Below, piece by piece: positions 36,372 through 46,516 of a stretch of DNA of 64,000 bases (its first letter is position 1; the number at the start of each line of letters is the position of its first letter). The notes beneath the pieces were generated by a model, which ran no database searches, was not told where the DNA came from, and saw nothing but the letters and a program-made list of their open reading frames with translations. A program made the position numbers and the translations under genes. The stretch lies in NCBI GenBank assembly GCA_017479885.1, contig JAFVBR010000037.1:1-64000 (forward strand). The letters run 5' to 3'. The DNA is from Paludibacteraceae bacterium. GTDB lineage: Bacteria; Bacteroidota; Bacteroidia; Bacteroidales; Paludibacteraceae.

Positions 36372-38897
36372 TTAGCACTTCTTCAACAGCTCGTTCACTT
36401 TATCGGGGTCAAAGCCGAGTTCCAATGCCTTTTCAAGCCATTGCCGTGCCTGGCGGCGGTCGTTTCTCTCCACAAGTATATTGCCGGCATTATATGCACC
36501 TGCACTTGAACCGAGTTCGGCTGCACGCCGGTAGTATTCAAGTGCCTTATCAAGGTCTTTCCCGACTCCCACTTCCAGTTCATAGCACACGCCCAGATCA
36601 AGCAATGCTTGCTGCAAATCCATCTCTGCATAAGTCTGAGCCGTTTGGAAGAATTTTGTGCAGTAAGACCCCAAAACCGAGACAGCGGCAGGTGTTGATT
36701 TAGACCACGACTTGAATATATACGCCAGATTTGGTTCCGAGGTGTTTACATGCGCCTGAACAGGCTGATCAGTGTCATCGATATCGTCAAACCCTATGAG
36801 TTCAAGCAGTGTCTGCGAATATGGCTGGTATGCCTCAATCATCTTTTTCTCGATGCAAGGCTCAAGTTGCTCTATTATATCGTCAAAATCTTTCTTATTA
36901 TCCTTGGTAGCTTCCGCACCATCAAGCAACTGTATAAGTGTCTTGCCTAATACAAAGTCTATCAGCGTCTCATCCACTTCCGCCTCTCTCGCCTTCTCGC
37001 ATAAATCGAGGGCATAATCCTGACTGAATGGTCTTCCTATACCGTCCAGTGAAAGCAGAGCCAGACGTATATATGCCAGCGGTTGGGATTCAGCCGCCTG
37101 CTCCAACAGGTCCACTCCGTGGAACTCGTCGGCATATTCACCCTCGGTATCGGTCAGAATAACTCCGTACAAATATTTGGCGTCATTGTTGTCATATTCG
37201 GCAGCCCTGCGTATTGCGGCAACCGCCTTCTCAGGATCCTTCTCCACCCAATCAAATTCCTTATATTCCGATATTTGATACATCTGATACCAGTTAGGAC
37301 GATATATCTCGTAGAGTTTCAGAAGGGAATTCTGTGCTCCTGTACCACCTTGATCAATCGCAAGATTGAAATACTTCAGGCAGTCAACTCTCTGCATTCC
37401 TTCGGGTGCAAATCCCTCAAAGCACATCAGTCCAGCCATATAGATACAACCTGAAGCACGCCAGAAATAGCCTTTCTGCGCCCATTTCCATGCTTCTTCG
37501 TTGTTCTCCTCCAAATGGTCTCCGTAATAATAGCCTTTTGACAGCATCTCGCATGCACAGTCGTCACCATACTCGGCTGCCTTCCTAAACCAGCGATATG
37601 CAGCATTATAATCCTGTTTTACGCAAGTGCCGAAGAAATACAGCAACCCGATTGTGGACATCGCATTTGCTTCATTCAGTTTTGCTGCTTTCATAAGTAT
37701 ATCATAGCCTTTCTGCTGTGATTTCTCATCGCGATTTGAGCCGTCGCTGTTATACAGATATATGTATGCCCACGAATAATATGCTTCAACATAACCCAAC
37801 TCAATAGCCTTCTTATAGTACTCCTCCGCTTTGCCATAATCTTTTTCTTTCCCGCAATCACCAAAATAATACACATCTCCCAACCTGCTCCATGCTTCGC
37901 CGTAATTGTATTTCTCAGCTATTTTTTCCAGCATAGCCAGACCCTTCGGCTTGTTGGCCTTTACTGTCCAGCCCTCTATCAGATTCCTGGCATACAGCAT
38001 CTTGGCAAATATATTGTCTGATTGTATTGCCTTTTGCACCCACATCTCTCCTTCCTTTACATCTTTCTTTACACCCGAACCCATAGAATAGGCCTGACTC
38101 AGTTCAAACATACCGTAACTGCACCCTTGCTCGGCGCTGAGTTTGGCAAGTGAGAAGTTGAGTTCGTCATCATGCTGTATGAAGAATGCTGCACGCGATG
38201 CTATATACAAGGCAAATCCGTCACCTTGCTCTGCCGCCTTGAAGAAGGGGTCAAAATGCTCATTCTTAAGATGAGCCATACGCCTTCTCCATCCCACTAT
38301 CTCGGCAACCATCAGTTGTGCATCCTTATAGTTCTCAAGGGCAGGTTGCGTCAGGTCCTGAAATGCATCTATTATTCTAAACTCGAGGAATGCTGTCCTA
38401 CCTGTCTGATACGGCAACTCCAGATACGACAAGTCAGGCTGGGCAGGCGTCTCGTCCACTACAATCTGAGGTGTAGGAGCAGGATTGGATGTAACCCGTG
38501 TTTTACCGAACAACTTGGCCATCTTCTGTCCCAATTCTATAACTTTGCCTTCGTTATATGGCAAGGCATCTATACGGTTGAAGCGGACAAGACGATACGA
38601 CAGACGAAAATCCGCTTTGAACTCACCTATCTTGAAGGGCACTATAGTCTTCTGATAATCGATAGCCAGAGCTATCTCATTGGCTGTATTCTCAGAGGTG
38701 TTGCTGTTTTCCGACCATACAAACAGGACAACTTCAGAGTCGTAAAGTGCTTGAGCGATAGTCTGCGCCCAGTCGGTGCCGGCATCAATGCCTGCACGAT
38801 CGATAAACATGGTGATACCGTATTTTTTCAACTCCTGCTCAATACGGTCTATCACAGGCGTGTCTTTCCTTGAGTAACTGATAAATACGTCGTACAT
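36372..38897 (-). CDS. TIR domain protein with Sel1-like repeats
   Basis: An 841-residue protein without signal peptide. Residues 1-130 are a TIR domain: DVFISYSRKD at the start, FIDRAGIDAG after strand B, and Glu74 in NTANEIALAI at the place of the NAD-cleaving Glu of catalytic TIRs. From about 190 to the end run at least ten Sel1/TPR-like repeats (for example DYGKAEEYYKKAIELGYVEA, DLDKALEYYRRAAELG), a scaffold for protein or ligand sensing. Bacterial TIR proteins are often NADases in antiphage defence; others act in signalling. It has its own promoter and is followed by a 366-residue partner gene. No phage-like neighbours are seen. Confidence 0.88.
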   Translation of the reverse strand: MYDVFISYSRKDTPVIDRIEQELKKYGITMFIDRAGIDAGTDWAQTIAQALYDSEVVLFVWSENSNTSENTANEIALAIDYQKTIVPFKIGEFKADFRLSYRLVRFNRIDALPYNEGKVIELGQKMAKLFGKTRVTSNPAPTPQIVVDETPAQPDLSYLELPYQTGRTAFLEFRIIDAFQDLTQPALENYKDAQLMVAEIVGWRRRMAHLKNEHFDPFFKAAEQGDGFALYIASRAAFFIQHDDELNFSLAKLSAEQGCSYGMFELSQAYSMGSGVKKDVKEGEMWVQKAIQSDNIFAKMLYARNLIEGWTVKANKPKGLAMLEKIAEKYNYGEAWSRLGDVYYFGDCGKEKDYGKAEEYYKKAIELGYVEAYYSWAYIYLYNSDGSNRDEKSQQKGYDILMKAAKLNEANAMSTIGLLYFFGTCVKQDYNAAYRWFRKAAEYGDDCACEMLSKGYYYGDHLEENNEEAWKWAQKGYFWRASGCIYMAGLMCFEGFAPEGMQRVDCLKYFNLAIDQGGTGAQNSLLKLYEIYRPNWYQMYQISEYKEFDWVEKDPEKAVAAIRRAAEYDNNDAKYLYGVILTDTEGEYADEFHGVDLLEQAAESQPLAYIRLALLSLDGIGRPFSQDYALDLCEKAREAEVDETLIDFVLGKTLIQLLDGAEATKDNKKDFDDIIEQLEPCIEKKMIEAYQPYSQTLLELIGFDDIDDTDQPVQAHVNTSEPNLAYIFKSWSKSTPAAVSVLGSYCTKFFQTAQTYAEMDLQQALLDLGVCYELEVGVGKDLDKALEYYRRAAELGSSAGAYNAGNILVERNDRRQARQWLEKALELGFDPDKVNELLKKC

Positions 38898-38947
38898 AAC
38901 GAATGGTTTGATATGGTTATATTATTGTATGGTTTAATATCTGGGTG

Positions 38948-38978
38948 CAAAGATAATAAAAAAACTTGGAAATACAAA
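38948..38978 (-). promoter_or_regulatory. Promoter of the TIR-Sel1 operon
   Basis: Minus-strand TTTG (38978-38975), 19 bp, TATCTTTG (38955-38948), about 50 bases before the ATG. Confidence 0.7.
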
Positions 38979-39036
38979 AAGAAATTTAAATTCAAAACAT
39001 ACAAAAAAAGAGACTGACATATATCAATCTCCTTAG

Positions 39037-39107
39037 TTGCTTAGCCAGGACTCGAACCCAGACAGACAGAACCAGAATCTGTAGTGCTACCATTACACCA
39101 CTAAGCA
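39037..39107 (-). tRNA. tRNA-Gln (anticodon CTG)
   Basis: A 71-nt tRNA read from 39107 to 39037. The acceptor stem is TGCTTAG with CTAAGCA, the discriminator is A, the anticodon stem ACAGA/TCTGT carries loop TTCTGGT (anticodon CTG, 39075-39073), and the T arm has GGGTTCGAGTCC. CCA is not encoded. Confidence 0.93.
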
Positions 39108-39130
39108 GTGCTCCTTTTCGAAAGCGGGTG

Positions 39131-39161
39131 CAAAGGTACGGCAAGTTTTTTAATTGTGCAA
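39131..39161 (-). promoter_or_regulatory. Promoter of the tRNA-Gln gene
   Basis: Minus-strand TTG (39161-39159), 20 bp, TACCTTTG (39138-39131), 24 bases before the mature 5' end. Confidence 0.75.
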
Positions 39162-39199
39162 CATTTTAGTAAGAAAAAAGTGTTTTTTTTTCATTTTTC

Positions 39200-39230
39200 T
39201 TGTATGTATAAGCAGAAAACACTACCTTTG
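39200..39230 (+). promoter_or_regulatory. Promoter of the type IX cargo gene and ompA-like operon
   Basis: TTG (39200-39202), 20 bp, TACCTTTG (39223-39230), 27 bases before the ATG. Confidence 0.75.
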
Positions 39231-39256
39231 CAGGTAATTTAAAAATAGATTTTATT

Positions 39257-40648
39257 ATGCGGCATAATATATTCGCGTTATCATCAATTATTCTTCTTTT
39301 TGCACTCGTAGCTCCCGTATCAGACACGAGTGCTCAAGATGCCGGAACAGTAGGCAATTACAACGAAATTCTATGCATGGACAAAACTGAAACAAGCAAA
39401 GAAATGGTTTTGGAGAGTCTGTTTCCTGCCAATCTCGGTGCAACCCCTGAATATGCTTTTCTGCTGATGACGGCTGACGACAACGGAAATATGTATGTTG
39501 TTGACACCATAAAAAACGATAATGAGAATCTGACTTTTCTTTATTCCCCGTCTGATTATCCTGATATAAAATTGCCTGCCACATTCCATATCCGACGTAT
39601 CGCCACCATAGATTCTCAGAACTGGTATGAGAGCAATGGCGAGGCTGTATTCGTTGTGGCACGCAACGAATATACTTCCGAACAACAGTCGCATTGCATT
39701 AACGATTTGCCGATTACAGGAACTTACACCTATCATGACGGGCGCATTGAGACGTACGTATTTCGTCCTGACACACTTGAGCGAGTGTTTTATGATGTCA
39801 CCGAACTTGGTTGTCCTCATGAGCATACCATACGTTGTGTACCACTTGATGTACCCCAAGCAGAGGTTGACTCACTTGGCAATGTATGCCAGACCGACAA
39901 CAAGATGCAAATAACATATCACATTATCAAGGGAGCTCCGACAAACTGCCGTATCACGTTTGATGAGGCTGCCCATGAAGCAGGTTTTACAGATACTGAC
40001 GTAGAACTGGGCGATGACAATACAATAACTATTGACATGCCTTCTATAATACGCATGGAGTATGGGATTTCACTCAGTTTTTACGATATCAACAGTACTA
40101 ACGGTTGCGAAAGTGATGTATATTCACAACATTTTTATCCCAATCTCGGCGGATTTCTTCAGGAGAAGTGGGACGATGTTTTGTTAGTTGACAACAATGA
40201 CAAGAACTGCAATCCGGACTGCGACAGCGACCTTAAATTCGCTTCGTATCAATGGTACAAAAACGGCAAGGCACTTGAGGGTGAGACTGGTCAGGTGTAC
40301 TACGAAGAAGGCGGTCTCAACGGCAGATATTACGTAGTTATGACCGACACTGCCGGCAATAAGTACCGCAGCTGCGAAGTCGTACGCCGCCCTATAATAG
40401 ACAACAATACCGCCATTGCTCCGTTACGCATATCGCCAGTACCCGCCGAATCACAGGAGAACATCATCGTTAATACTGCCGGAAAGGGCAAAATCACGGT
40501 AACCGATATGGCAGGACGAACCATACTGGCAGTTGACACAGATGGCAGTCAGTTGCAAATGAGCGCTCCTAAACAAACAGGTGTTTACATCGTTTCATTT
40601 GTCGGGACTGACAGAACACGGCAAGCACAAAGGTTGATTGTCAGATAA
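39257..40648 (+). CDS. Secreted protein with type IX sorting domain
   Basis: A 463-residue exported protein. A signal peptide (to about residue 26, ending TSAQ) precedes a body of beta-rich repeats with several Cys that I cannot assign, an Ig-like segment (SYQWYKNGKALEGETGQVY near 335) and a C-terminal sorting domain (about 390-463): SPVPAESQENIIV, ITVTDMAGRTIL, GVYIVSFVG, RLIVR. Such tails direct export by the type IX system and cell-surface anchoring. It is likely co-transcribed with the OmpA-like gene 16 bases downstream, so it may be a surface partner of that protein. Confidence 0.8.
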   Translation: MRHNIFALSSIILLFALVAPVSDTSAQDAGTVGNYNEILCMDKTETSKEMVLESLFPANLGATPEYAFLLMTADDNGNMYVVDTIKNDNENLTFLYSPSDYPDIKLPATFHIRRIATIDSQNWYESNGEAVFVVARNEYTSEQQSHCINDLPITGTYTYHDGRIETYVFRPDTLERVFYDVTELGCPHEHTIRCVPLDVPQAEVDSLGNVCQTDNKMQITYHIIKGAPTNCRITFDEAAHEAGFTDTDVELGDDNTITIDMPSIIRMEYGISLSFYDINSTNGCESDVYSQHFYPNLGGFLQEKWDDVLLVDNNDKNCNPDCDSDLKFASYQWYKNGKALEGETGQVYYEEGGLNGRYYVVMTDTAGNKYRSCEVVRRPIIDNNTAIAPLRISPVPAESQENIIVNTAGKGKITVTDMAGRTILAVDTDGSQLQMSAPKQTGVYIVSFVGTDRTRQAQRLIVR

Positions 40649-40664
40649 TTAGAGAGGAACTATT

Positions 40665-42680
40665 ATGAAGAAAAACATATATATACTTTCACTCTTGATT
40701 TGCGCCTTACCATTGACGGCACAACAAACGAGTCCTGAACAGGTGCAAACCGAAACCGTTTACTCCAACGAACCTTTGCACTATGACACAGGAAACTTTC
40801 TGCATTTCGGGTTTGGAGGAGGACTCGGACAATTAGGCTACAATCTGCAAGGAGGAAAAACTACGGCTTACATGCCGTCATTCACCGCCGATATACAATA
40901 TACATACTACTTTCTTCCGTGGCTCGGTTTGGGGACAGGTGTGCATTTGTCGTACTATACCTCACAGTCCAACCTGACCAAACAGATGATATGGGAAGGA
41001 CAAACTGACACAGAAGGTGACAACTATACGCACAGAGTGGATTTCAACAACTGGCGCGAACGTCAGCACGATATAATGCTCGAGATCCCACTCGCCATCA
41101 GTTTCAAAGCCAAGCCTGGGAAAGGCGGCTTCTACTTCAATGTCGGTGCCAAAGCCGGCATACCTGTATATGCCAGTTATGTACACAACCGCGGGGACCT
41201 TATTCATTCGGGCTACTACCAGCAATGGGATGTAGTGTTGGAACAACTGCCTGACAGATTTGAGACGGAACCTCTGCTTCGCGCCGAAGAGGGTTCAATG
41301 TATAAGAAAGTCAATAAAATCAATGCCGCAATTTTTGGCGAACTCGGAGGCCTCATACAGCTTGACCCTCTGACCGACCTCACTCTCGGCATATATGCAG
41401 ATTACTATATAAGCAATCATTCAAGTGTAAAAGCTGCCGATGCAACCGACCTTGGATTCAGAAATCCCGAATACCATACTGAGTTCATGAATCCTTACGA
41501 AGGACTGGTAGGTACAAAACATATCGGTGCCATGCATCCGTGGTCAGTAGGAGTGAAAATCGGTATTCAGGCACACCTACGCACAAAGGCGGAACGCGCA
41601 CAAGCAAAGGCACGCAAGCAGGCGGAAGAACTGGATAAATTGTCAGCAGACAAAGACACTCTGCTACTACATGACACCGTTTTTGTGTACGATACCATAT
41701 ATGTGCGTGACACATTATATATGACAGTACATGACACAATCGTTGGTTCGAGCCTTCTGAAAGACACTACATGGATTGTCCGAATTGACACAATCTGCCC
41801 TGACCCACATAATCCCGGTCTGTATATCAACCTGACAGAAGAAAGGCTTCGCAAGGAGGACGAACAAATGGAACAGGACAAGACCGGAAACACCACAAGT
41901 GACAACAGAGGCAACACTACCGGTAACAGCCAGCAGAATATCACTATAACAGAGCAAGGCAGGAAAGCAGCAAAAAAACTTGACGGCAAACTCACGACAT
42001 CGGTCATCTGGTTCCATTTCGACGATTATAAACCTATTCTGGAACCTTTTGATGTGATAGACACTGTGGCAAAAGCATTGCTTTCCGACCCTGAAATGCA
42101 CGTTAATATCAATGGTCATGCATGCAAAATAGGTACAGATAGTTACAACCAGCGGTTAGCCATGAAACGTGCCCGGGCAGTTGCCCGTCTGCTGAGGCTT
42201 AAAGGAGTTCCTGCCAAACAGTTGACAGTACGTTCTCTGGGAGCCAACGAGCCATACCGCTACAATGAAGGACGACATCAATACTCGAAAGACCGCAGAG
42301 TAGAGATAGTGCCGATAGGTGCTGACGAGCAGAACATGATTGCATCCCATAGTACAATGAACTTGGAGCAATCAGACGTAAACACAGCTCCACAGAAAAG
42401 TCGCATAGACATCAACTACGATAAGTATGACAAATTCATTGGCGAAGAGAAAGTTAAACCCGGCAGTCGCCTTGCACAAATAGCTCGCCGCTGGTATGGT
42501 CACCAAGAATATTGGGTATTTATCTACGAAGCCAATGCCGACAAAATAGAGAACCCATCGCTCATACACCCGGGGTTAGTGGTCATGATACCTGACATTA
42601 AGTCGGTTGCAGACGGAAAATCAGAGAAAGAGACATTACTCCATGCACGCGAATTGGAAAAACGTTATAACAGGAAATAA
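40665..42680 (+). CDS. OmpA family outer-membrane protein with LysM-like tail
   Basis: A 671-residue envelope protein. Signal peptide to about residue 20, then an N-terminal outer-membrane beta-barrel (about 40-300), a coiled, Asp-rich linker with short [18 protein letters not shown] repeats (about 325-360), an OmpA peptidoglycan-binding domain (about 445-550: [41 protein letters not shown]), and a C-terminal LysM-like module ([29 protein letters not shown]). It would anchor the outer membrane to the wall by two peptidoglycan-binding domains. The tail closely resembles the end of the HU-LysM protein at 17143-18333. Confidence 0.88.
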   Translation: MKKNIYILSLLICALPLTAQQTSPEQVQTETVYSNEPLHYDTGNFLHFGFGGGLGQLGYNLQGGKTTAYMPSFTADIQYTYYFLPWLGLGTGVHLSYYTSQSNLTKQMIWEGQTDTEGDNYTHRVDFNNWRERQHDIMLEIPLAISFKAKPGKGGFYFNVGAKAGIPVYASYVHNRGDLIHSGYYQQWDVVLEQLPDRFETEPLLRAEEGSMYKKVNKINAAIFGELGGLIQLDPLTDLTLGIYADYYISNHSSVKAADATDLGFRNPEYHTEFMNPYEGLVGTKHIGAMHPWSVGVKIGIQAHLRTKAERAQAKARKQAEELDKLSADKDTLLLHDTVFVYDTIYVRDTLYMTVHDTIVGSSLLKDTTWIVRIDTICPDPHNPGLYINLTEERLRKEDEQMEQDKTGNTTSDNRGNTTGNSQQNITITEQGRKAAKKLDGKLTTSVIWFHFDDYKPILEPFDVIDTVAKALLSDPEMHVNINGHACKIGTDSYNQRLAMKRARAVARLLRLKGVPAKQLTVRSLGANEPYRYNEGRHQYSKDRRVEIVPIGADEQNMIASHSTMNLEQSDVNTAPQKSRIDINYDKYDKFIGEEKVKPGSRLAQIARRWYGHQEYWVFIYEANADKIENPSLIHPGLVVMIPDIKSVADGKSEKETLLHARELEKRYNRK

Positions 42681-42718
42681 TTATTTACTATCATATCTCA
42701 ACAAATACAATTGATTCG

Positions 42719-44011
42719 ATGAACTTTGTAGAAGAACTCCGTTGGAGAGGCATGCTCCAAGACATCATGCCGGGAACAGAAGAACAGCTCAAGAAGGAAC
42801 AGACAACAGCATACGTAGGCATAGACCCTACAGCCGACTCGCTCCATATCGGACATTTATGCGGAATAATGATGCTACGTCATCTACAACGATGCGGGCA
42901 CAAGCCGATAGCGCTTATAGGAGGAGCTACGGGAATGATAGGGGATCCCTCCGGCAAATCGGCAGAGCGTAACCTCCTCACAGAAGAAACACTACGGCAC
43001 AATCAGGAGTGCATAAAGAAACAACTGAGCAAATTTCTTGACTTCGATAGTGATGCACCAAATGCCGCAGAACTGGTTAACAACTACGACTGGATGAAAG
43101 ATTTCACCTTCCTCGACTTCGCACGTGAAATAGGCAAACTAATTACAGTCAACTATATGATGGCGAAAGACTCTGTGAAGAAACGTTTCAATGGAGAATA
43201 TTCTCAGGGAATGTCGTTCACAGAGTTCACCTACCAACTCCTTCAAGGCTACGACTTCGTATGGCTCAACGAGCACAAAAACTGCCTCATGCAAATGGGT
43301 GGAAGCGACCAATGGGGGAATATCACCACCGGCATTGAGCTCATGCGCAAGATGAACGGCAAAACCGCATTTGCCCTCACATGTCCTCTAATCACCAAAG
43401 CTGACGGTGGAAAATTCGGGAAGACCGAATCGGGCAACATCTGGCTTGACCGGCGCTACACATCGCCATATAAGTTCTATCAGTTCTGGCTTAACGTCAG
43501 CGATCAGGATGCCGAGAAATACATCAAGATTTTTACGGCTCTCAACAAACAGGAGATCGACTCTCTCATCGCCGAGCACCAACAGGCTCCTCATCTGCGT
43601 CTGCTGCAGAAGCGTCTCGCCAAGGAAGTGACTGTCATGGTGCACTCCGAAGAAGACTACAACGCAGCTGTTGAGGCAAGCAACATCCTCTTCGGCAATG
43701 CCACCGCCGAGGCTCTCCACAAACTTGATGAAGAGACTTTCCTTCAGGTGTTTGAGGGCGTGCCACAGTTTGAAGTCAGCAAAACAGAACTTGACGCAGG
43801 AATCCAACCGCTTGAACTTCTGGCAGAGCGCACGCAGATTTTTCCCTCCAAGGGCGAAGCTCGCAAGATGATGCAGGCAAACGGATTCTCGATGAACAAG
43901 GAGAAACTCACCGACACCTTTGCTCCAATCACTTCCGCTGCACTCCTTAACGGCAAGTACCTTCTCTTTCAAAAAGGCAAGAAGAACTATTATCTCGTAG
44001 TAGCGAAATAA
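42719..44011 (+). CDS. tyrS: Tyrosyl-tRNA synthetase
   Basis: A 430-residue class I aminoacyl-tRNA synthetase that charges tRNA-Tyr. The HIGH motif is at residues 43-46 (SLHIGHLCG); the KMSKS-type loop is KFGKT (232-236), with Thr in place of the usual Ser. The tyrosine-binding segment is [22 protein letters not shown]-terminal S4 RNA-binding domain ends the protein. The length is standard. It lies 38 bases after the OmpA-like gene and ends at a strong terminator. Confidence 0.96.
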   Translation: MNFVEELRWRGMLQDIMPGTEEQLKKEQTTAYVGIDPTADSLHIGHLCGIMMLRHLQRCGHKPIALIGGATGMIGDPSGKSAERNLLTEETLRHNQECIKKQLSKFLDFDSDAPNAAELVNNYDWMKDFTFLDFAREIGKLITVNYMMAKDSVKKRFNGEYSQGMSFTEFTYQLLQGYDFVWLNEHKNCLMQMGGSDQWGNITTGIELMRKMNGKTAFALTCPLITKADGGKFGKTESGNIWLDRRYTSPYKFYQFWLNVSDQDAEKYIKIFTALNKQEIDSLIAEHQQAPHLRLLQKRLAKEVTVMVHSEEDYNAAVEASNILFGNATAEALHKLDEETFLQVFEGVPQFEVSKTELDAGIQPLELLAERTQIFPSKGEARKMMQANGFSMNKEKLTDTFAPITSAALLNGKYLLFQKGKKNYYLVVAK

Positions 44012-44043
44012 GGTCTTGACATAATACCAGAATAGAGTTGCCA

Positions 44044-44083
44044 AAATCACCGATTTCTTCTGATTGGGAGAAATCGGTGATTT
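44044..44083. terminator. Bidirectional terminator between tyrS and the C1 peptidase
   Basis: A 15-bp perfect stem (AAATCACCGATTTCT with AGAAATCGGTGATTT) and a 10-base loop, with T-rich flanks on both strands. Confidence 0.9.
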
Positions 44084-44091
44084 ATTGTTTA

Positions 44092-45447
44092 CTATTGTTC
44101 AGGAAGAAACATAGGGTCCCAGACAGGGAGACGTACAGGTTTCTGTTTGAGGATATCCAGAATGTTCTGCGGCACATATTTCCTTGCCACCACAAGGCGG
44201 AACATGTACTCGCGGAACCACTCGTCTGTCATGATAAGATGCCCTTTCCAACCGCTCTTCTCACCCCAACTATTCTCCACCATCCAACGGTCCGGTTGTG
44301 TATAGTTGACCGTGTCCTGCAGATTGACGGCAACCAGTGTCATTGCATGTGACGAACCACTGGCAAAAGTCTGTATTCTCTGCTTCTTGTCCATGGGAAA
44401 GGTTGTACCGAAGATGGCGCCATAGTCGTAGTTACGGAGGTCGAGCAAGCCACGGTCGGAGTTGAGTTCTTTGGCAACGTCACATGAAAAATACATGGCA
44501 ACAGAGTCGCGCAATGAGGCTATAGCCATCTGCTGAATGTCTTCTACAGGCAGATTGACATAGAGCCAGTTCTGTCCTTCGTAGATGTGACGGTCAAGGT
44601 CGATTTCATATACCTTATAATACTCGCGCGTAGGGTCGTTCATCAGCATCACGTAGTCGGTTACAAGTTCACGGTTGACGTACTTGTCGGCAAAAGACAG
44701 CGGAGTGTATTGTTCACCTTTCCACGTGAACTGCTGAGGGGGAATGCCCATTGCAGTGACCAGCATGCGGTAAATGGTGCGCAGCATCTCTTCCTTCTGC
44801 TGCACAAGCTGTTGTTCCGCGGCTTTGCTCTCACGCAGTTGCAGCCCCTGTTCACGCAGTTTGAGCGAAAGCAGAGAGCGGAAGCGGGATGTGCTGTTGG
44901 TAGTGAAAGTCTCGGGCATAACCTCTGCCGGCACCAGCCCGTATTTGTTCACAAGATCGGCAACACCGGTAAATGTGCCTCCGTCACCTATCGGATTTTT
45001 GAAAAGGAACTCCACCTTCTTGTCGTCCATCGGCAGTTTGCGTGTGTCAATGACCGACTGCAGGAAGAGGTTGGCTTTCTCCAGTTGGTCGTAGAAGAAG
45101 AGGTATGCCTCAGAGAACTCAAGTTTGTCGAGATTATGTTCACGAATGGCAGTTGAGCGGAGCACATTGAGTCCGGTAAACATCCAGCAACGCCCGGACT
45201 GCTTCTGGTCGGTGATGCCTTTGTTGGGAACACGAAGAGTGAACTCTGTGTCAAAAGCCGTGAGATTGTCCTGATTGAGTGCGAGTTTGCGGAGGTCGTT
45301 GCCTCCCGCAGCATTGCGGAGAGCACGCTGCTCGGGAGTCTCATTGTAAGAAGCACGCAAGTCGTTCAACACCTGCACGGACAAGGTCTGCGCTGAAACC
45401 GATAGCGTGAGCAAGAACACAACAACAAATGACAGACTTTTTTTCAT
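44092..45447 (-). CDS. C1 family aminopeptidase (bleomycin hydrolase/PepC type), exported
   Basis: A 451-residue cysteine peptidase with a signal peptide (MKKSLSFVVVFLLTLSVSAQ). The catalytic Cys87 is in SGRCWMFTG, His in SSHAMTLVAVN and Asn in MVENSWGEKSGW, so the papain triad is complete. The family usually forms self-compartmentalised hexamers that trim peptides. The signal peptide places it in the periplasm, which is usual in Bacteroidales but not in other PepC members. I chose ATG 45447, as the reading frame upstream overlaps the regulator gene. It is downstream of a LytTR gene by 31 bases. Confidence 0.9.
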   Translation of the reverse strand: MKKSLSFVVVFLLTLSVSAQTLSVQVLNDLRASYNETPEQRALRNAAGGNDLRKLALNQDNLTAFDTEFTLRVPNKGITDQKQSGRCWMFTGLNVLRSTAIREHNLDKLEFSEAYLFFYDQLEKANLFLQSVIDTRKLPMDDKKVEFLFKNPIGDGGTFTGVADLVNKYGLVPAEVMPETFTTNSTSRFRSLLSLKLREQGLQLRESKAAEQQLVQQKEEMLRTIYRMLVTAMGIPPQQFTWKGEQYTPLSFADKYVNRELVTDYVMLMNDPTREYYKVYEIDLDRHIYEGQNWLYVNLPVEDIQQMAIASLRDSVAMYFSCDVAKELNSDRGLLDLRNYDYGAIFGTTFPMDKKQRIQTFASGSSHAMTLVAVNLQDTVNYTQPDRWMVENSWGEKSGWKGHLIMTDEWFREYMFRLVVARKYVPQNILDILKQKPVRLPVWDPMFLPEQ

Positions 45448-45478
45448 AACCATAATGATATTATTGAGTTTAAACTGT

Positions 45479-46276
45479 TTACGAAAGCATTGACGACAAT
45501 TCATCGTAATATTTTGGAGAAACCGGTACAGGCTTCAAACGCGGGATATCAAGTTCAGCCAATATCACCCCGTCTTTCTCGCGCCGGAGGACTTTGACAC
45601 GGCGAGGATTGACATAATAAGAACGCTGGCAACGCACAATACCATGCCTTAACATCAACGGTTCTATCGACTTCATGGAGTTACGAAGCGAATATTGCGC
45701 GACACGATCATTGTCAAGATAGTTTACAGTGACATTATTGGCATCCGCCTCAACAAACAGAAAAGAATTGGCAGACACAACTACACGCAGTCTGCCCACG
45801 TTGTCGGTAAAGCGGATGAGAGATTCAGGTTTCACGGGGGCTTCTTTGTAGGAAACAGCCACAGCAAAACTTATAATAACATAAGGATATGACAACACCA
45901 TCAGCAGAAAACCCAGGCAAAAGCCCACAGAGGTGAAATATGAATATGCGCCATGAGAGATGAGAGTCATATACAGACCCATAAAGAAAGCGACAATAAC
46001 CACTTCCGCAAGACACCAAGCCGTGTAGGACAGCCAGTTGAAGCGCAAATGGCGACGCAGAACAAATATCAGATTACGGGTGATAGCGAGCCAAACCAGC
46101 AATATGGCTGACAGCATGGTAACGTTAAACGGCAACCAGCCTGTGCCGGCATCGAAGAAACCTATCATGGCAGCAGGCTTATAGAGGAGTACAAACCCGA
46201 GGAAAAACAGAGGCAACATAAGATAAAACCATATCTGCGTGGTTGCCCTATAGAAGAGGTGCGGAATCTGCTTCAT
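45479..46276 (-). CDS. Membrane-bound LytTR family transcription regulator
   Basis: A 265-residue protein. Four predicted transmembrane helices fill residues 14-145, and a LytTR DNA-binding domain fills about 160-262 (FLFVEADANNVTVNYL, RCQRSYYVNPRRVKVLRREK). It likely senses a membrane or envelope signal directly, since no histidine kinase gene is adjacent. It precedes the C1 peptidase gene and may control it. No clear TAnnTTTG promoter was found upstream. Confidence 0.88.
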   Translation of the reverse strand: MKQIPHLFYRATTQIWFYLMLPLFFLGFVLLYKPAAMIGFFDAGTGWLPFNVTMLSAILLVWLAITRNLIFVLRRHLRFNWLSYTAWCLAEVVIVAFFMGLYMTLISHGAYSYFTSVGFCLGFLLMVLSYPYVIISFAVAVSYKEAPVKPESLIRFTDNVGRLRVVVSANSFLFVEADANNVTVNYLDNDRVAQYSLRNSMKSIEPLMLRHGIVRCQRSYYVNPRRVKVLRREKDGVILAELDIPRLKPVPVSPKYYDELSSMLS

Positions 46277-46516
46277 TTTTGGTACAATTCAGTCATTACA
46301 GGTGATGTGACGAAACCCGGAATCACAATATTTTGTCACAAATATCCGATTTTAGTCATCATTCATAGACATTCTATCAAAAATTATACCATACTTTCAC
46401 AAAAATTTTATTGGTTGTAAACTCAGGTATAATTTTGCACCCGGAAACAACAAAAAAGACATATCTCCATCTACACTGACAAAACAACACAAATCATTAC
46501 AGAAAGGAAAACAACT

